A stretch of DNA of 64,000 nt from Chloroflexota bacterium (lineage in GTDB: Bacteria; Chloroflexota; Dehalococcoidia; Bin125): assembly GCA_028875225.1 (NCBI GenBank), contig JAPPFB010000026.1, positions 51,654-115,653 of the forward strand, written 5' to 3'. Of the stretch, positions 8,297 through 17,227 are shown piece after piece. The position numbers and the translations under genes were made by a program. The first letter of the stretch is position 1, and each line of letters starts with the position of its first letter. The notes under the pieces were generated by a model that did no database searches, was not told where the DNA came from, and worked only from the letters and a program-made list of their open reading frames with translations.

Positions 8297-9160
8297 CTAG
8301 TCGCGTGGTTCTGACTCCGCAAAGGCACCGAAATCATCCGAGCCATCAACCTGGATGGCATATCGGAATCGGAGTTCATCGTAGTCGTCCGCCAGCGTGT
8401 CATCCTTGATGTCGAGGACCTGCAGGGCGGCGTAGAAGCCATTCGTATTGCGCAGAACTGCGACACCGCCGCTCGGTGTCGTCCTCGACCGGGACGTGTA
8501 GTCCAGCGCCGCGGCGTTGGTCACTTCGCCGATTGACTGTCGACCCTTGGCGAGCGCGACACCGTTGATCGAGGACGGATCGTTGTACAGGTGGATGCTG
8601 GTGCCGCTCGCCTTGCTCCACGCCGTCTCGAACTCCCATGACCCGCATCCGATCGCATAGCGACCGTTGTGGCTGCTGTAGTCGAATGCGGCTTCGCCCG
8701 TCTGCGAGGTCATTCTCGGGGGCGGCACGGCGTCCGCTTTGCGTGCGTACGGCTTGACGCCGAGCTTGTCGCAAACCATCTCCGCAATCTTGGCCGGGCC
8801 TGCCTTGACAGCGCTTTGGTAGATTGTCGTGCTGGGCATGCCGGGCACAACGCTGTCGTCGAAACGCACCGGCAGGATGAACTCGCGTCGCTCTCGTATG
8901 GCTCGACTGAGGGCAGCGCGCTTCTCATGCTGCGGCCAGTCCCCGGCAACGTAGTCCTTGGAGACGAACATGACGACGTACGATGCGCGTTCGCTGTAGA
9001 TTTCGTGCAGAATCTCTGTGCCGTCCGTGCCCCAGAGAGCGACTTTCTCGAATTCGTCATAGAAGACGGCGACTCCCCTGGCTTGCAAGATCCGCGCGAC
9101 CTGTTCCACATAATCTCGCTGCGCGCCTGCGAAAGATAGGGCCACCTCGTACTGATCCAT
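8297..9160 (-). CDS. TIR-domain protein with unrecognised C-terminal domain
   Basis: A 287-residue protein. Residues 3-135 form a TIR domain: VALSFAGAQRDYVEQVA at the start, a VAVFYDEFEK loop, and YVVMFVSKDYVAGDWPQHE. The final Glu (E79) sits where the catalytic Glu of NAD-degrading TIR domains lies. Residues 150-287 form a separate domain rich in Gly, Ser, Tyr and Asp, with motifs SSHNGRYAIGCGSWEFET and SIHLYNDPSSINGVALAKG, which I do not recognise. TIR domains in bacteria commonly act as NADases or signal-molecule makers in anti-phage defence, so the tail may be the sensor or target domain. The gene stands alone, convergent with the helicase. Confidence 0.8.
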   Translation of the reverse strand: MDQYEVALSFAGAQRDYVEQVARILQARGVAVFYDEFEKVALWGTDGTEILHEIYSERASYVVMFVSKDYVAGDWPQHEKRAALSRAIRERREFILPVRFDDSVVPGMPSTTIYQSAVKAGPAKIAEMVCDKLGVKPYARKADAVPPPRMTSQTGEAAFDYSSHNGRYAIGCGSWEFETAWSKASGTSIHLYNDPSSINGVALAKGRQSIGEVTNAAALDYTSRSRTTPSGGVAVLRNTNGFYAALQVLDIKDDTLADDYDELRFRYAIQVDGSDDFGAFAESEPRD

Positions 9161-9186
9161 CGGCTATCCAATCCATGGCAGGATGG

Positions 9187-9501
9187 CTATTCCCGGCCGA
9201 ACCACTCGCCGGCATGAACAAACTCGTGGTGACACGTTACTGCCACCCCAGCCGTCGCGCCCTGGCGGGAGCGACGGCGCACGCAGGAACAGGATTGGAC
9301 TCCGCCCCATCTACAGGACCTGAACAGCGTCCCGTCGGGGAAAGGGCCTTCATCGCCTCGGATTGCAGCTCCGGCCGGGCCCTCCCCCGCTCCCCGCCCC
9401 AGACACGCCGGTGCACCGATTCCCGGCAACACCGATACGCTGGCGAGCAGTATTACTACCCCAGCGCCGAAGAAACAGCGTGCGAGCGACAGGCGGGACA
9501 C
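9187..9501 (-). CDS. Possible small exported protein, third gene behind the second secreted/membrane module
   Basis: A 104-residue frame from a GTG at 9501 with GGAG about 9 nt upstream. It lies 15 bp behind the small membrane gene at 9517-9768. The first 30 residues look like a signal peptide (basic start, then CFFGAGVVILLASVSVLPG). The rest is Gly/Arg/Cys-rich with no recognised domain and could be decayed. No counterpart follows the copy-1 module at 2865. I hold it as possible only. Confidence 0.35.
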   Translation of the reverse strand: MSRLSLARCFFGAGVVILLASVSVLPGIGAPACLGRGAGEGPAGAAIRGDEGPFPDGTLFRSCRWGGVQSCSCVRRRSRQGATAGVAVTCHHEFVHAGEWFGRE

Positions 9502-9516
9502 GGTCAGAGTCTCCGC

Positions 9517-9768
9517 CTACCAGAATGCAATCCACAACAGCCAACCGCACCCCATCACCACTCCCACGGCAAACACCATCATCCGTTCTCGGCTGTGCTC
9601 CAGCACGAATCCAATCGCGAGCATGGGCGCTGCAACTGCTGCGATCAATCCTGATTTGAGGCCCAGGCCATAGGCCGTCAAGTAGGAAGCCAGCATCGCC
9701 AGCAGGCCAACGTTGAGCAGCATCGTCCCCATGAGTTCCCGCACGGCACCCATCCTTATCCCTGCCAT
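9517..9768 (-). CDS. Small three-helix membrane protein of module copy 2
   Basis: An 83-residue protein with three probable membrane helices at about residues 14-34, 38-56 and 63-82. It starts at ATG 9768, 62 bp downstream of the secreted protein gene 9831-10679. Sequence likeness to the 81-residue protein at 2865-3110 is weak, but size, topology, strand and gene order are the same. It may be an accessory membrane partner of the exported protein. No family was recognised. Confidence 0.55.
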   Translation of the reverse strand: MAGIRMGAVRELMGTMLLNVGLLAMLASYLTAYGLGLKSGLIAAVAAPMLAIGFVLEHSRERMMVFAVGVVMGCGWLLWIAFW

Positions 9769-9830
9769 TCACGTTGACTCGATTGATGGAAGCAACCCGC
9801 GCCGGGGAGACGCGGGCTACTTGCACAGCC

Positions 9831-10679
9831 TCAGTGGACGAGGCAATTGTGGGTGTAGCGGAATCCAGCTATCCCACCTCGGAAGGTCGCACGGCCATAG
9901 CAGTCATAGGCGCCACCCGGCTTAGCTGTGACGCTGGCCCTGGACGCGGCCCTTGCGTCGGGCAATGGCCCGCAGTCGGCGTACCAGTTGGTGTAGTGCT
10001 CGCCGAAGTATCGGGTTGGAGTACTCGAGGTGCGTCGAGACTCGCTAACTAGTTCCCAGCCGCAGCCACCTTCCCAGTAGCCGGTCGTCAGTGATGGGTT
10101 GTAGATGCGGTTGAGGTCATATGACCAGGCCACTTTCGCGTAGTGCCAGAACAGCTTGATTCCAGGAACCGCGCCTGATCCGTAGTGCCATGCGGTGACC
10201 TGGGACCGCACAGCCTTATGCGACTGTGACATGGTGGCGCCGGCATCGCCCGCGCCTGTCGAACCAGTGGGACCGACTTCGATTGACGATTCCAGCTCGA
10301 CACCAGCGCAGGTGCCGATCGCCACGATCTCCACGGAGAGATCCAATCCTGACCTGACCGGGGTGAAGCTCACCTGGCAACCGCTGACCCCTTCAGATGG
10401 CGGAGTAGCGGTGACGCTTACCTGGCAGCCGTTGTCACCCGAGCCGGTCACTCCGCTAACGCGGCTCTGAGTGATGGAAAGCGTCCCAGAACTCAGTCCC
10501 TCGCAAGCCTGCGCGAGACTGGCCTCCTCTGCCGGACTCGCCGCCTGAGTGTTGATGATGGTCGCCAGAAACAAACCGACCGCCACAATCGTGGCGGCCG
10601 CCAGCGTCAGTCCAGGAATGATGCGCCGTTTCTGCTGCGTGTCGTGCTTGCGGATGAGGCGGTCGAATCGGGACGTCAT
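9831..10679 (-). CDS. Secreted or membrane-anchored protein, copy 2 of a paralogous pair
   Basis: A 282-residue paralogue of the product at 3157-4011. It begins SRFDRLIRKHD..RRIIPG, has a hydrophobic segment at about residues 24-45, then CEGL, TPP...CQVSFTP, FWHYAKVAWSY and a Tyr/Cys-rich C-terminus. The ATG at 10679 has GGGAGGGA upstream. The middle regions differ considerably, while the anchor, the FWHY motif and the cysteines are kept. That suggests a shared fold with divergent binding or target specificity. Nothing indicates an enzyme. It probably forms a unit with the small membrane protein downstream. Confidence 0.75.
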   Translation of the reverse strand: MTSRFDRLIRKHDTQQKRRIIPGLTLAAATIVAVGLFLATIINTQAASPAEEASLAQACEGLSSGTLSITQSRVSGVTGSGDNGCQVSVTATPPSEGVSGCQVSFTPVRSGLDLSVEIVAIGTCAGVELESSIEVGPTGSTGAGDAGATMSQSHKAVRSQVTAWHYGSGAVPGIKLFWHYAKVAWSYDLNRIYNPSLTTGYWEGGCGWELVSESRRTSSTPTRYFGEHYTNWYADCGPLPDARAASRASVTAKPGGAYDCYGRATFRGGIAGFRYTHNCLVH

Positions 10680-10775
10680 GTTGTCCCTCCCTTCGATGTG
10701 AACCTCCTCTGTCCATCTCCGACACTAGGCCTCTCAAAGCGCCCCTGCAAAGGTCGCCGGTGGTTCACATAACTT
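10680..10775 (-). promoter_or_regulatory. Leader and promoter region of module copy 2
   Basis: It carries the same ordered elements as 4012-4110: TTATGTGA about 90 bp upstream of the ATG, a GGACAGAGGAGGTTCAC block and a strong Shine-Dalgarno site. Conservation of spacing indicates that the two operons were duplicated together with their control region. Confidence 0.45.
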
Positions 10776-10956
10776 CGTTGAAGTCGTTGCCTGAACTGAC
10801 TATGGCTGCCGACCTAGCGGGCTGCTGAGCTGCGGATAGCAGGCCTCGGCTCTGACGTTGATCGACGGCTGGACGCTGGCTTTGCCACGCCCGCGTCTGA
10901 GTCCGGTAGAGGAGAAGGTGGGCTGCGGCGTCAGAGGCCGGTCTCGGGCGGCTCGG

Positions 10957-11150
10957 CTACGCAGCGGCCGCCTCGAGGTCGGTCAGGCGGGTGAGGTTGT
11001 AGGCGGCGGTGAGTTCGAGCCACAGCTTGGTGCTCGCCGGCCGAGGTAGTGCAGCTTGCCGCCGGCACCCACCGTCGCCGGGACCCTCACGTCGCGCTCG
11101 ACCATCGCCAGGTCGGCGTGCAGGTCGGCGCGGTGAACCCTATAGGCCGG
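10957..11150 (-). pseudogene. C-terminal remnant of an unidentified gene, frameshifted
   Basis: On the minus strand a coherent protein-like end can be read: VERDVRVPATVGAGGKLHYL in one frame, then after a one-base shift TKLWLELTAAYNLTRL and a stop at 10957. The frame shift lies near 11040. The sequence resembles the ends of transposases, but I cannot name the family. The surrounding 10.8-11.7 kb holds no supported intact gene. Confidence 0.35.
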
Positions 11151-11714
11151 CTGCGAGTGGAGCGACGACGGCTCGAACTGGCGCAGCGCCTGATCGGCGC
11201 CTCTCGGCTGACCCCGCTCCGGCAGATGTGGTCTGGCCTGAGCGATGGCGCGGTCGCGAGCAGGACAGACGACACTAGGCCTTCGAATGTCGGAGCGGCT
11301 TGGCGCTGGGATTGCCGGATGGTTGAACGATGCTAGAGCGAAAGCCTGGTTGCGTGAACTTTGGGGTCGGCGATACCCAGCGGCACGAAGGAGGTAATCG
11401 TCTGGGGGATATTCGTGGCGTCGTTGATTCAATCGTCTATCAGAGGGAGGACGACCGCACTGTGGCTGAAGTTGCCGACCCCCGACAGGGCAATCGAACG
11501 ATGCGAGAGGGGATGATCACGGGAAGCGAGAATCACACAAGGCATGAACACGGCCGGTGAGGGGTGCACCGATCGACCAGTAATCTTCGTAGACGGACGA
11601 GTCAGCGGCTCAGGAACGTCCTGTCCCGGTCGCGGATAGGCTGGCGGGGAGTCTTGAGCCGATAGCAGCACCAGCATGGGCTTTCGCTTACTGGCGAGTC
11701 AGCAGGGACTCTTG
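11151..11714. other. No supported gene
   Basis: Open frames here are short, mutually overlapping on both strands, and lack ribosome-binding sites or recognisable domains. I see nothing I would annotate. Confidence 0.4.
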
Positions 11715-11975
11715 ATGACGCTCAGCCATAAGCTGATGCTCGGCCTGGCAGTCCTCGTTGGCGCGTCCTCCGTGATGACCGCCATCGGGGGTTCGATCGA
11801 GGCCGCAACGGTCTCGTCTGATAGACCTCGAACTGGGAGAGGCAGGTCGGCGGGATGCCAGAGGTCGCAGTCGCAGCAGCAGACGCTTGTGAGTCGTCAA
11901 CGATCTTTCACGGCCGATGGCGTGGACGGCCGCAGGGACCGATGCGCTGAGTCTGTCTGGCGGTTGGTCACCTGA
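11715..11975 (+). CDS. Possible small exported peptide gene, probably decayed
   Basis: The ATG at 11715 begins a convincing signal peptide (MTLSHKLMLGLAVLVGASS...IEAA). The following residues are Arg/Ser/Gln-rich and unremarkable. Shortly downstream, in another frame (about 11990-12050), a plausible exported tail TVVECTLTHWGWYCVVYIVC ends in a stop. This suggests that a small Cys/Trp-rich secreted protein has been broken by a frameshift. Family unknown. Confidence 0.3.
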   Translation: MTLSHKLMLGLAVLVGASSVMTAIGGSIEAATVSSDRPRTGRGRSAGCQRSQSQQQTLVSRQRSFTADGVDGRRDRCAESVWRLVT

Positions 11976-12116
11976 GAGCGGCGGGTCCCTGCCAGACGGT
12001 GGTCGAGTGCACCCTCACGCACTGGGGCTGGTACTGTGTCGTCTACATCGTCTGTCCCTAGGCATTGAGTCATGTCTGTGTCGGCTGCACGTTGAGCCGT
12101 GGTCAGAAGAATCGAT

Positions 12117-14225
12117 ATGCGCGGGAATCTACGCTCGCCCCTTGATGCTCGATTCACCCGGCGGTGCCTGCTGCGGTCAGCGCATGCGGCCGGCGTGGGG
12201 GTGGCGGGCATCGCGTTGGTCGGCTGCGGCGAGGATGAAGAGGCCGGTTCTCCTCCGACGCCCAGCGTACAATCCGCGAGTCAACAACCCAGCGACGCCC
12301 GACAGGACGAGGCGAGTCAGGGTCAGGGCCGCCCGGTCTTGACACAAGAGGATCGCGGACAGACTCAGTCCGCGGAACCAACGGTCCCGCAACAGCTTGG
12401 GGCTCGTCAATCGCAAGGTGACGCCTCCGCTCAGCAATCATCAGTGGGTCCTGCGCCGGAGGATCTCGTCAACCCGCTTGAGTGGCGGGAGCGGCACCAC
12501 TGGCGCGAGCTGGCCGCGCTGCACGACCCTCCCCTCACTCCAACGGCGGGCGGCACGCTGACCATTGAGAGTGCGGCGGTGGACAGCTGGGATCCGTTTG
12601 CGGCCTGGGAGCCCGAGCTTGAGGCGGCCCAGTCGGGACACCTGCTGCCGCTGGTCTACAGTCGGCTGGTCGAACTCGACGTCTCCGACCGCTCCGATGC
12701 ACATCGGACGCTGGTCCAGGGCGATCTGGCCGCTGGCTGGGAGTGGCTGGATCCGACGACGCTCAGCTTCTCGCTGCGACCGGGTGTCTTCTGGCCGGAT
12801 GAATCGCCGACCGACGGTCGGCCGCTCGACGCCGTCGACGTGGCCTCCTCCTACGCAGTGTTGATGGAGCCGGGAACGAGGCAGGCACCGATCTACGAGG
12901 CGGTCGAGCGCATCGAGGCCTACATCGGCGAAGGCGACCGCGGTCTGATCTTCCGTTTGCGCGAGCCGAGCGCCCCGCTCCTGAATCAGATGACTTCGCC
13001 CTGGCACGTCGTCCTGCCGGCCGAGGTCGTGAGCGGCTCGCAGCGGGTCGACCTGTCGCAACGGTCCATTGGCACGGGGCCATTCGACTTGAACCGCTCC
13101 GACGGGCGCTCCAGCTGGGTCGTGAGGCGCAACCCGGCCTACCACCGCAGCGATGCCGGCGGTCTGGCGTTGCCCTACCTGGATGAAGTGCGGGGCGAAG
13201 ACTACGCCGTCCGCGACCAGCTCGGCAATCCGCCGCCCGGCGGCGCCAGGTGGGCGGCCTGGGAGAGCGGGGCGGCGCAGGCGATTGTATTGGACGGCCC
13301 GGCCGACGCCCGACGCGCGCTGGATGCCCAGCCCGACGCCCAGCTGCAGGTCACCCCGCCGACGCCGTCCGGCGGTCCGCACTTCACGTTCCGATCACTG
13401 ACCGACGGACCGTTCTCCGACACCCGGGTGCGGCGGGCGCTCTCGATGGCGCTGCATCGCGGCAACCTGGCGGCGCTGGTCTATGACGGCTTCGCCGCCT
13501 CCGACGCGGCTCAGAACTGGACCTTCTTCCGCGACAGCGCAGAATCGTCCGGCGAACTGCGCCAGTGGCACTGGGAGGAGGACGAACTGGGGCAAGCCCA
13601 GCAGTACGAGCCGAATCAGGCGCTCGCGCTGCTCGCGGCGGCTGGCTACAGCGAGGAGAATCCGCTGACGCTCGGCGTCGATATGGCGCCGGCGCTGAAT
13701 CCTGCCGGCAACCCCTACGATCCCGGCGCGCAGCGGATCGCCGATTTCGTCGCCCAGCAGTGGGAGCAATATCTCTTCGGCGCCGTGGAGGTGCGCCGGC
13801 TGGAGCGCATCTGGGCCCAGTTCACCGACTCCCAAGGCGGTGTGTGGTTCATTCCCGAGCCCGATCCTGGAGCCGGTCTGGTCTTCCAGGATCCCGCAGA
13901 TACCGAGATCTACGACGCCGACGCCGACGATCTGGCCTACGCCAGCCTGCACTCGGCGGGCCGCTACAACCGGGCCGGGATCAACGACGCGGAGACTGAC
14001 GAGTGGGCGGTTGCGCAGCGGAGGGCGCTCGATTCGCTCGAGCGGGCCGATCTGCTGGAGCAGATTCGGCGCAAGGAACAGGAGGAGGTCTGGCGCATCC
14101 TGCTGGTCAACCCCTACGGTGTGCGCGTCCGCCGCACGGGCGTCTTCAACCTGCTCGACACCTACTACGCCAAGAGCTTGCAGCTCGCTCCCGATCAGTT
14201 GAAGCGCGTGTGGCTCGAGCCGTAA
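12117..14225 (+). CDS. Extracellular solute-binding protein, family 5 (peptide/nickel type), lipoprotein
   Basis: About 702 residues from ATG 12117; a GTG at 12099 is also possible. The N-terminus has a twin-arginine-like TRRCLL stretch followed by a hydrophobic region and the lipobox ALVGC, so the mature protein is a lipid-anchored outside-facing protein. A Pro/Gln/Ser-rich spacer of about 80 residues follows. The family 5 substrate-binding fold then begins with GGTLTIESAAVDSWDPF and continues with FSLRPGVFWPDE, YAVLMEPGTRQAPIYEAVER, IGTGPFDL and RRALSMALHRGNLA. Such proteins deliver oligopeptides or similar solutes to an ABC importer. No permease or ATPase genes are adjacent, so it is an orphan or a sensor. 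Confidence 0.85.
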   Translation: MRGNLRSPLDARFTRRCLLRSAHAAGVGVAGIALVGCGEDEEAGSPPTPSVQSASQQPSDARQDEASQGQGRPVLTQEDRGQTQSAEPTVPQQLGARQSQGDASAQQSSVGPAPEDLVNPLEWRERHHWRELAALHDPPLTPTAGGTLTIESAAVDSWDPFAAWEPELEAAQSGHLLPLVYSRLVELDVSDRSDAHRTLVQGDLAAGWEWLDPTTLSFSLRPGVFWPDESPTDGRPLDAVDVASSYAVLMEPGTRQAPIYEAVERIEAYIGEGDRGLIFRLREPSAPLLNQMTSPWHVVLPAEVVSGSQRVDLSQRSIGTGPFDLNRSDGRSSWVVRRNPAYHRSDAGGLALPYLDEVRGEDYAVRDQLGNPPPGGARWAAWESGAAQAIVLDGPADARRALDAQPDAQLQVTPPTPSGGPHFTFRSLTDGPFSDTRVRRALSMALHRGNLAALVYDGFAASDAAQNWTFFRDSAESSGELRQWHWEEDELGQAQQYEPNQALALLAAAGYSEENPLTLGVDMAPALNPAGNPYDPGAQRIADFVAQQWEQYLFGAVEVRRLERIWAQFTDSQGGVWFIPEPDPGAGLVFQDPADTEIYDADADDLAYASLHSAGRYNRAGINDAETDEWAVAQRRALDSLERADLLEQIRRKEQEEVWRILLVNPYGVRVRRTGVFNLLDTYYAKSLQLAPDQLKRVWLEP

Positions 14226-14233
14226 CCTCCCTG

Positions 14234-15151
14234 CTACCGGACATCTCTGCCCTGCTCCTGACTCAGGGCACCAGGTGGCTGAGGAGTGACAGTTGGAGCA
14301 ATGAAGCCTCGCTGCGCCAGCGCGACAATCGCGACCGCAACAGTCACGGCGTCTTGGGCTTGGTCCAGACTGTTCGGCGACACTTGAGCGTGCCGGGCAT
14401 GTGTCTTCCACAGTGCGTCTAACAGTGCCGTCAGCGCACTGACTGTGCCTTCACCTCGAAATCGAGTGTCCCACTTCGTCGGCTTGCTGCGCAGAGCGGC
14501 GAGCACTTTGCCGAGTGTGGCCGCCGGATCGTCAGGTATGACAATAGGTATCAGCGCCCCTTCAATCGCTTTGACGGCCCCGTCGTAGGCGACCACGACG
14601 TTTGGGTCACCGTGGCGCCAGGCAGCGTTCCAGGCGTCACGGAGGTGCTCACCGACGGGGTCGTTGTGGCTCGTCGCCCGCTGATACTCGAGGAGAAGCT
14701 CCTCGGGCACTCGCCGCAGCAAAAGATGCGGCGGATCGGCGACCTGCCAAGCGCTTCCGCCCCGATACAGAACCTCTTCAAGTTCGATACACGCCTTCGC
14801 GAAGCCGGCGGTCGCACCCCTTGCGCTCCTTGCGCTGCGGTTCTCCGGATGCAGAATCCAGTCGACGATATCCAGCAAGAGATCGGGATCCGGCCTACAG
14901 AGACTCTCGATTTCATTGCCGAAGGAAAACTCCGAACGTTGGATGTGGAGGTCAAGACACATCGCTGCAATGGTTTGGTCCTGTGTTTGAGGCTCCCACC
15001 AACTATTTTGCAAGACCGAACGGTGGCACCACTGGGCAAGGGGTCCGAACAAGTGCGGAGCCACGTTCTCAAGCAGTTCGATCGGTTCCGCCGCGTCCTC
15101 GTGGTGCCTAATCCGGAGTGGAACAAAGCGCGACTTGGAGGTGCTACGCAC
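14234..15151 (-). CDS. Abortive-infection-like (HEPN-type) protein of unknown function, possibly 5'-truncated
   Basis: A 305-residue frame from GTG 15151. The distinctive part is about residues 165-250: EHLRDAWNAAW...DPNVVVAYDGAVKAIEGALI, then ATLGKVLAALR and a TVSALTALLDALWKTHARH segment. This resembles Abi C-terminal/HEPN-like regions in which an aligned ...AIEAAL...ATLG...R..H pattern is common. There is no convincing start: the frame continues upstream to a stop near 15195, and no Shine-Dalgarno is visible. IS-derived pseudogenes lie directly upstream, so the 5' end may have been lost. Its 3' end is 9 bp from the end of the convergent binding-protein gene. Confidence 0.55.
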   Translation of the reverse strand: MRSTSKSRFVPLRIRHHEDAAEPIELLENVAPHLFGPLAQWCHRSVLQNSWWEPQTQDQTIAAMCLDLHIQRSEFSFGNEIESLCRPDPDLLLDIVDWILHPENRSARSARGATAGFAKACIELEEVLYRGGSAWQVADPPHLLLRRVPEELLLEYQRATSHNDPVGEHLRDAWNAAWRHGDPNVVVAYDGAVKAIEGALIPIVIPDDPAATLGKVLAALRSKPTKWDTRFRGEGTVSALTALLDALWKTHARHAQVSPNSLDQAQDAVTVAVAIVALAQRGFIAPTVTPQPPGALSQEQGRDVR

Positions 15152-15399
15152 TGCTGCCAGATCCTTCCACCATCTGCGCCAAGCCTATCGGCCAGTTGGG
15201 CCTCGCGGTAGGTACCATCGCTTCGCTCTCGGTGGCGTCGGAGACCGCAAACAGGCGGAGGCGGCATCTATCAGCGTGTCTGAGTGCGTGTGGGAGGAGA
15301 GGGCGAGTTAGAAGCGCTCGGGTGAGAACGGTGATCTGATTTGATCTTGGTTTGGGCATCGTAGCTGGCCACACTTTGCGGTCGGGAACAGGGCTGTGA

Positions 15400-15824
15400 T
15401 TCACTTCCGGTCGCGCGCTAAGAGAGTCGGAGCCGGTCTCGAAGATGTGGGCGCGGAAGGTGAAGCAGTCGGCGGCTGCAGGCCACGGATGGTCGAGGGT
15501 CTGGCCCCACTCGGAGAATGGGGCGTTGGAGGCGACGGCGACGGAGGCGCGTTCTGCTCGCTCAGTCAGGGTCTGGAAGAGCAGTTCGGCGCCGCGCGAG
15601 TCGAGGTGGACGTAGTTGAGCTCGTCCAGGCAGAGCAGGTCGAGCCGGCCATAGCGGGCGACGAAGCGCGAGAGCTGGCGCTCGTCGGCGGCCTCGGCGA
15701 GTTCGTTGAGGAGGGCGGCGGCGGTCGTGTAGCGGACGCGTAGGCCGCGTTGGCAGGCGGCGAGGCCGAGTCCGATCAGCAGGTGCGACTTGCCGGTGCC
15801 GCTGTCGTCGAGCAGCACGATCGG
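15400..15824 (-). pseudogene. istB: IstB fragment joined to another gene
   Basis: From the Walker A region (DDSGTGKSHLLIGLGLA) through LLCLDELNYVHLD, RASVAVASNAPFSEW and a TFRAHIFETGSDS end, this is an IS21 IstB ATPase. The usual N-terminal region is missing. Instead the frame is preceded by about 32 residues that belong to the gene at 15825-16760. The shared long open frame (15144-15920) is therefore a deletion chimera. It also runs about 250 bp past the usual IstB end. Confidence 0.65.
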
Positions 15825-16760
15825 CTCGGCCGCGCAGGCGACCAATGTGGTCTCGTGCAGGTTGGGGTCGGCCAGCGCCCTGACGGCGCCGCGGGAGTCC
15901 TGTTCGGAGTCGACCAGCACCAGCGTGAGCTAGGGACAAAGGCGACCATCGAGCGGCTCGATCGTGCGCAAGCGGAATCGCAGCTTGGCCGCTGAGAGCA
16001 TCGGCCCTTGCCGCAGCAACCCGACGGAGCGCCCGCCGGAGAGCGTGGTCAGCATGTCGTAGGGACCCTGGCGGTAGTTGTCTACGCGGACCGGCTGTAG
16101 CTCTGGATCGACCGCGGTGACCTGCGCCGCGGCAAGGTTGAGCACTGCCACCGAGTCGAGCCGTTCGGCCAGGAGCTTGAACCACTGCTTCAAGGCAGGG
16201 TAGAGCGGCAGCGGTCCATCGCGGTCCATGCCCACCCCTTGGATGGCGGCGTCGGTGGGGAAGTAGCGGCGATGGGGGCGAGGTCCCAGCACATCGAGCC
16301 GGTGCGGTCGGTAGTCGACCAGCCCGCGCTCGGTCAGCTTGACCAGTTGGCCGCGCAGCGTGGAGACCGGCACGCGCCTGAGACGGGCCAGTTCGCGGGC
16401 GGTTGTGAGCGGCGCTTCGCAGAGCAGGAGCAGCGCGTCGTGGAGTTTGTCGCTGAGCGAACGTATTGGCGGGGTTCGGCTGCGCGATGGCGGCTCGTCG
16501 ATCAGCGTTCGAGTCGCCGCCTCGAGCGCCTCGACGCTGCCGTCGGCCGAGTCCAGCACAGTGCGGGGCCGCGCGCGACCAACCTGATCGCGCTCCAGGA
16601 ATCGCCACAGCGTCTGGCGCGAGACGCCAAAACGCTCGGCTGTGCGTCCGTGGCCCTGCCGCCAGGGGTGTGCTCGCAGGTGTGTACGGATCAGGTCGAT
16701 CCGGTCGTCGTCGATCACGGACGGACTCCGGGGAGTGCGCGTTGCTGGGGGTACGGCCAA
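15825..16760 (-). pseudogene. Replication-relaxation-like winged-helix protein, truncated and with a nonsense codon
   Basis: The frame begins with a helix-turn-helix (HGRTAERFGVSRQTLWRFLE). A second winged-helix region follows (TARELARLRRVPVSTLRGQL, then a wing with DYRPHR), and then a core with LAERLDSVAVLNL. This layout matches proteins annotated as replication-relaxation family. A TAG at 15930-15932 interrupts it. In the same frame, LTLVLVDSEQDSRGAVRALA and ETTLVACAAE follow, which look like the proper continuation, until it runs directly into IstB sequence at about 15824. The gene is therefore broken twice. Confidence 0.55.
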
Positions 16761-16839
16761 AGAGCGAATACGCGCCGCGGAGCCCTGACTGGGCCCACGC
16801 CCCAGGAGGGCTCCCGGACGGAGTCAGCGGGTCGAGTGG

Positions 16840-16983
16840 TTAGCGCCTGGGTGGGTTGTTTCCCCGACCACCGCCGGACGGCTTGCCGGTCGTGCTCGGC
16901 GCGTTGGCTGGGCGACCGCCGCCGCTCTTGCCGCCCTTGTCCCCTTTACCGCCTCTGCCGCGCATTCTTGGTGCGCTGGTCAT
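16840..16983 (-). CDS. Possible 47-residue Gly/Lys/Arg-rich basic peptide
   Basis: From the ATG at 16983 the product is strongly basic and low in complexity (MRGRGGKGDKGGKSGGGRP, then GKPSGGGRGNN). GGCGGAAGAC precedes the start. Such RG/KG-rich peptides can bind nucleic acid, but low-complexity frames also arise by chance in GC-rich DNA. It lies between a pseudogene and an IS terminus. Confidence 0.3.
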   Translation of the reverse strand: MTSAPRMRGRGGKGDKGGKSGGGRPANAPSTTGKPSGGGRGNNPPRR

Positions 16984-17164
16984 GTCTTCCGCCTCGCTCG
17001 AGCGAGGCGGCGCTCCGGACAAGTCGTGCCGGCTTCGACGCTCGCTCGACGATCGATCCGATATCGATGCGCACAGGACGCCAAACGGACGACTGCGAAA
17101 GTGCGGAGCGCCGACGCGATCGGGTCATCGTAGACGCCGCCCCTCTCTCCCTGCAGGAACCACA

Positions 17165-17227
17165 CCGGCCGCTCACCTGGTCAAATGACTGTGGCGATGA
17201 GTGGTCAAAAGACCCTGGCTATCGACA
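17165..17227. repeat. 63-bp IS21-type terminus, left bracket of the defence island
   Basis: It contains two TGGTCAAAwGAC units, the tandem pattern of IS21 ends, and finishes with CTATCGACA. It is the inverted copy of 21815-21877, with a single base difference. The IS body belonging to this end lies to the left and is decayed. Confidence 0.75.

Noticed and set aside
11330..11560. A 76-codon plus-strand frame
   Set aside because: No ribosome-binding site, no family signal, and codon use like the non-coding surroundings.
12117..14225. Idea that the peptide-binding lipoprotein belongs to an ABC importer operon
   Set aside because: No permease or ATPase genes lie on either side. The neighbours are convergent or decayed.
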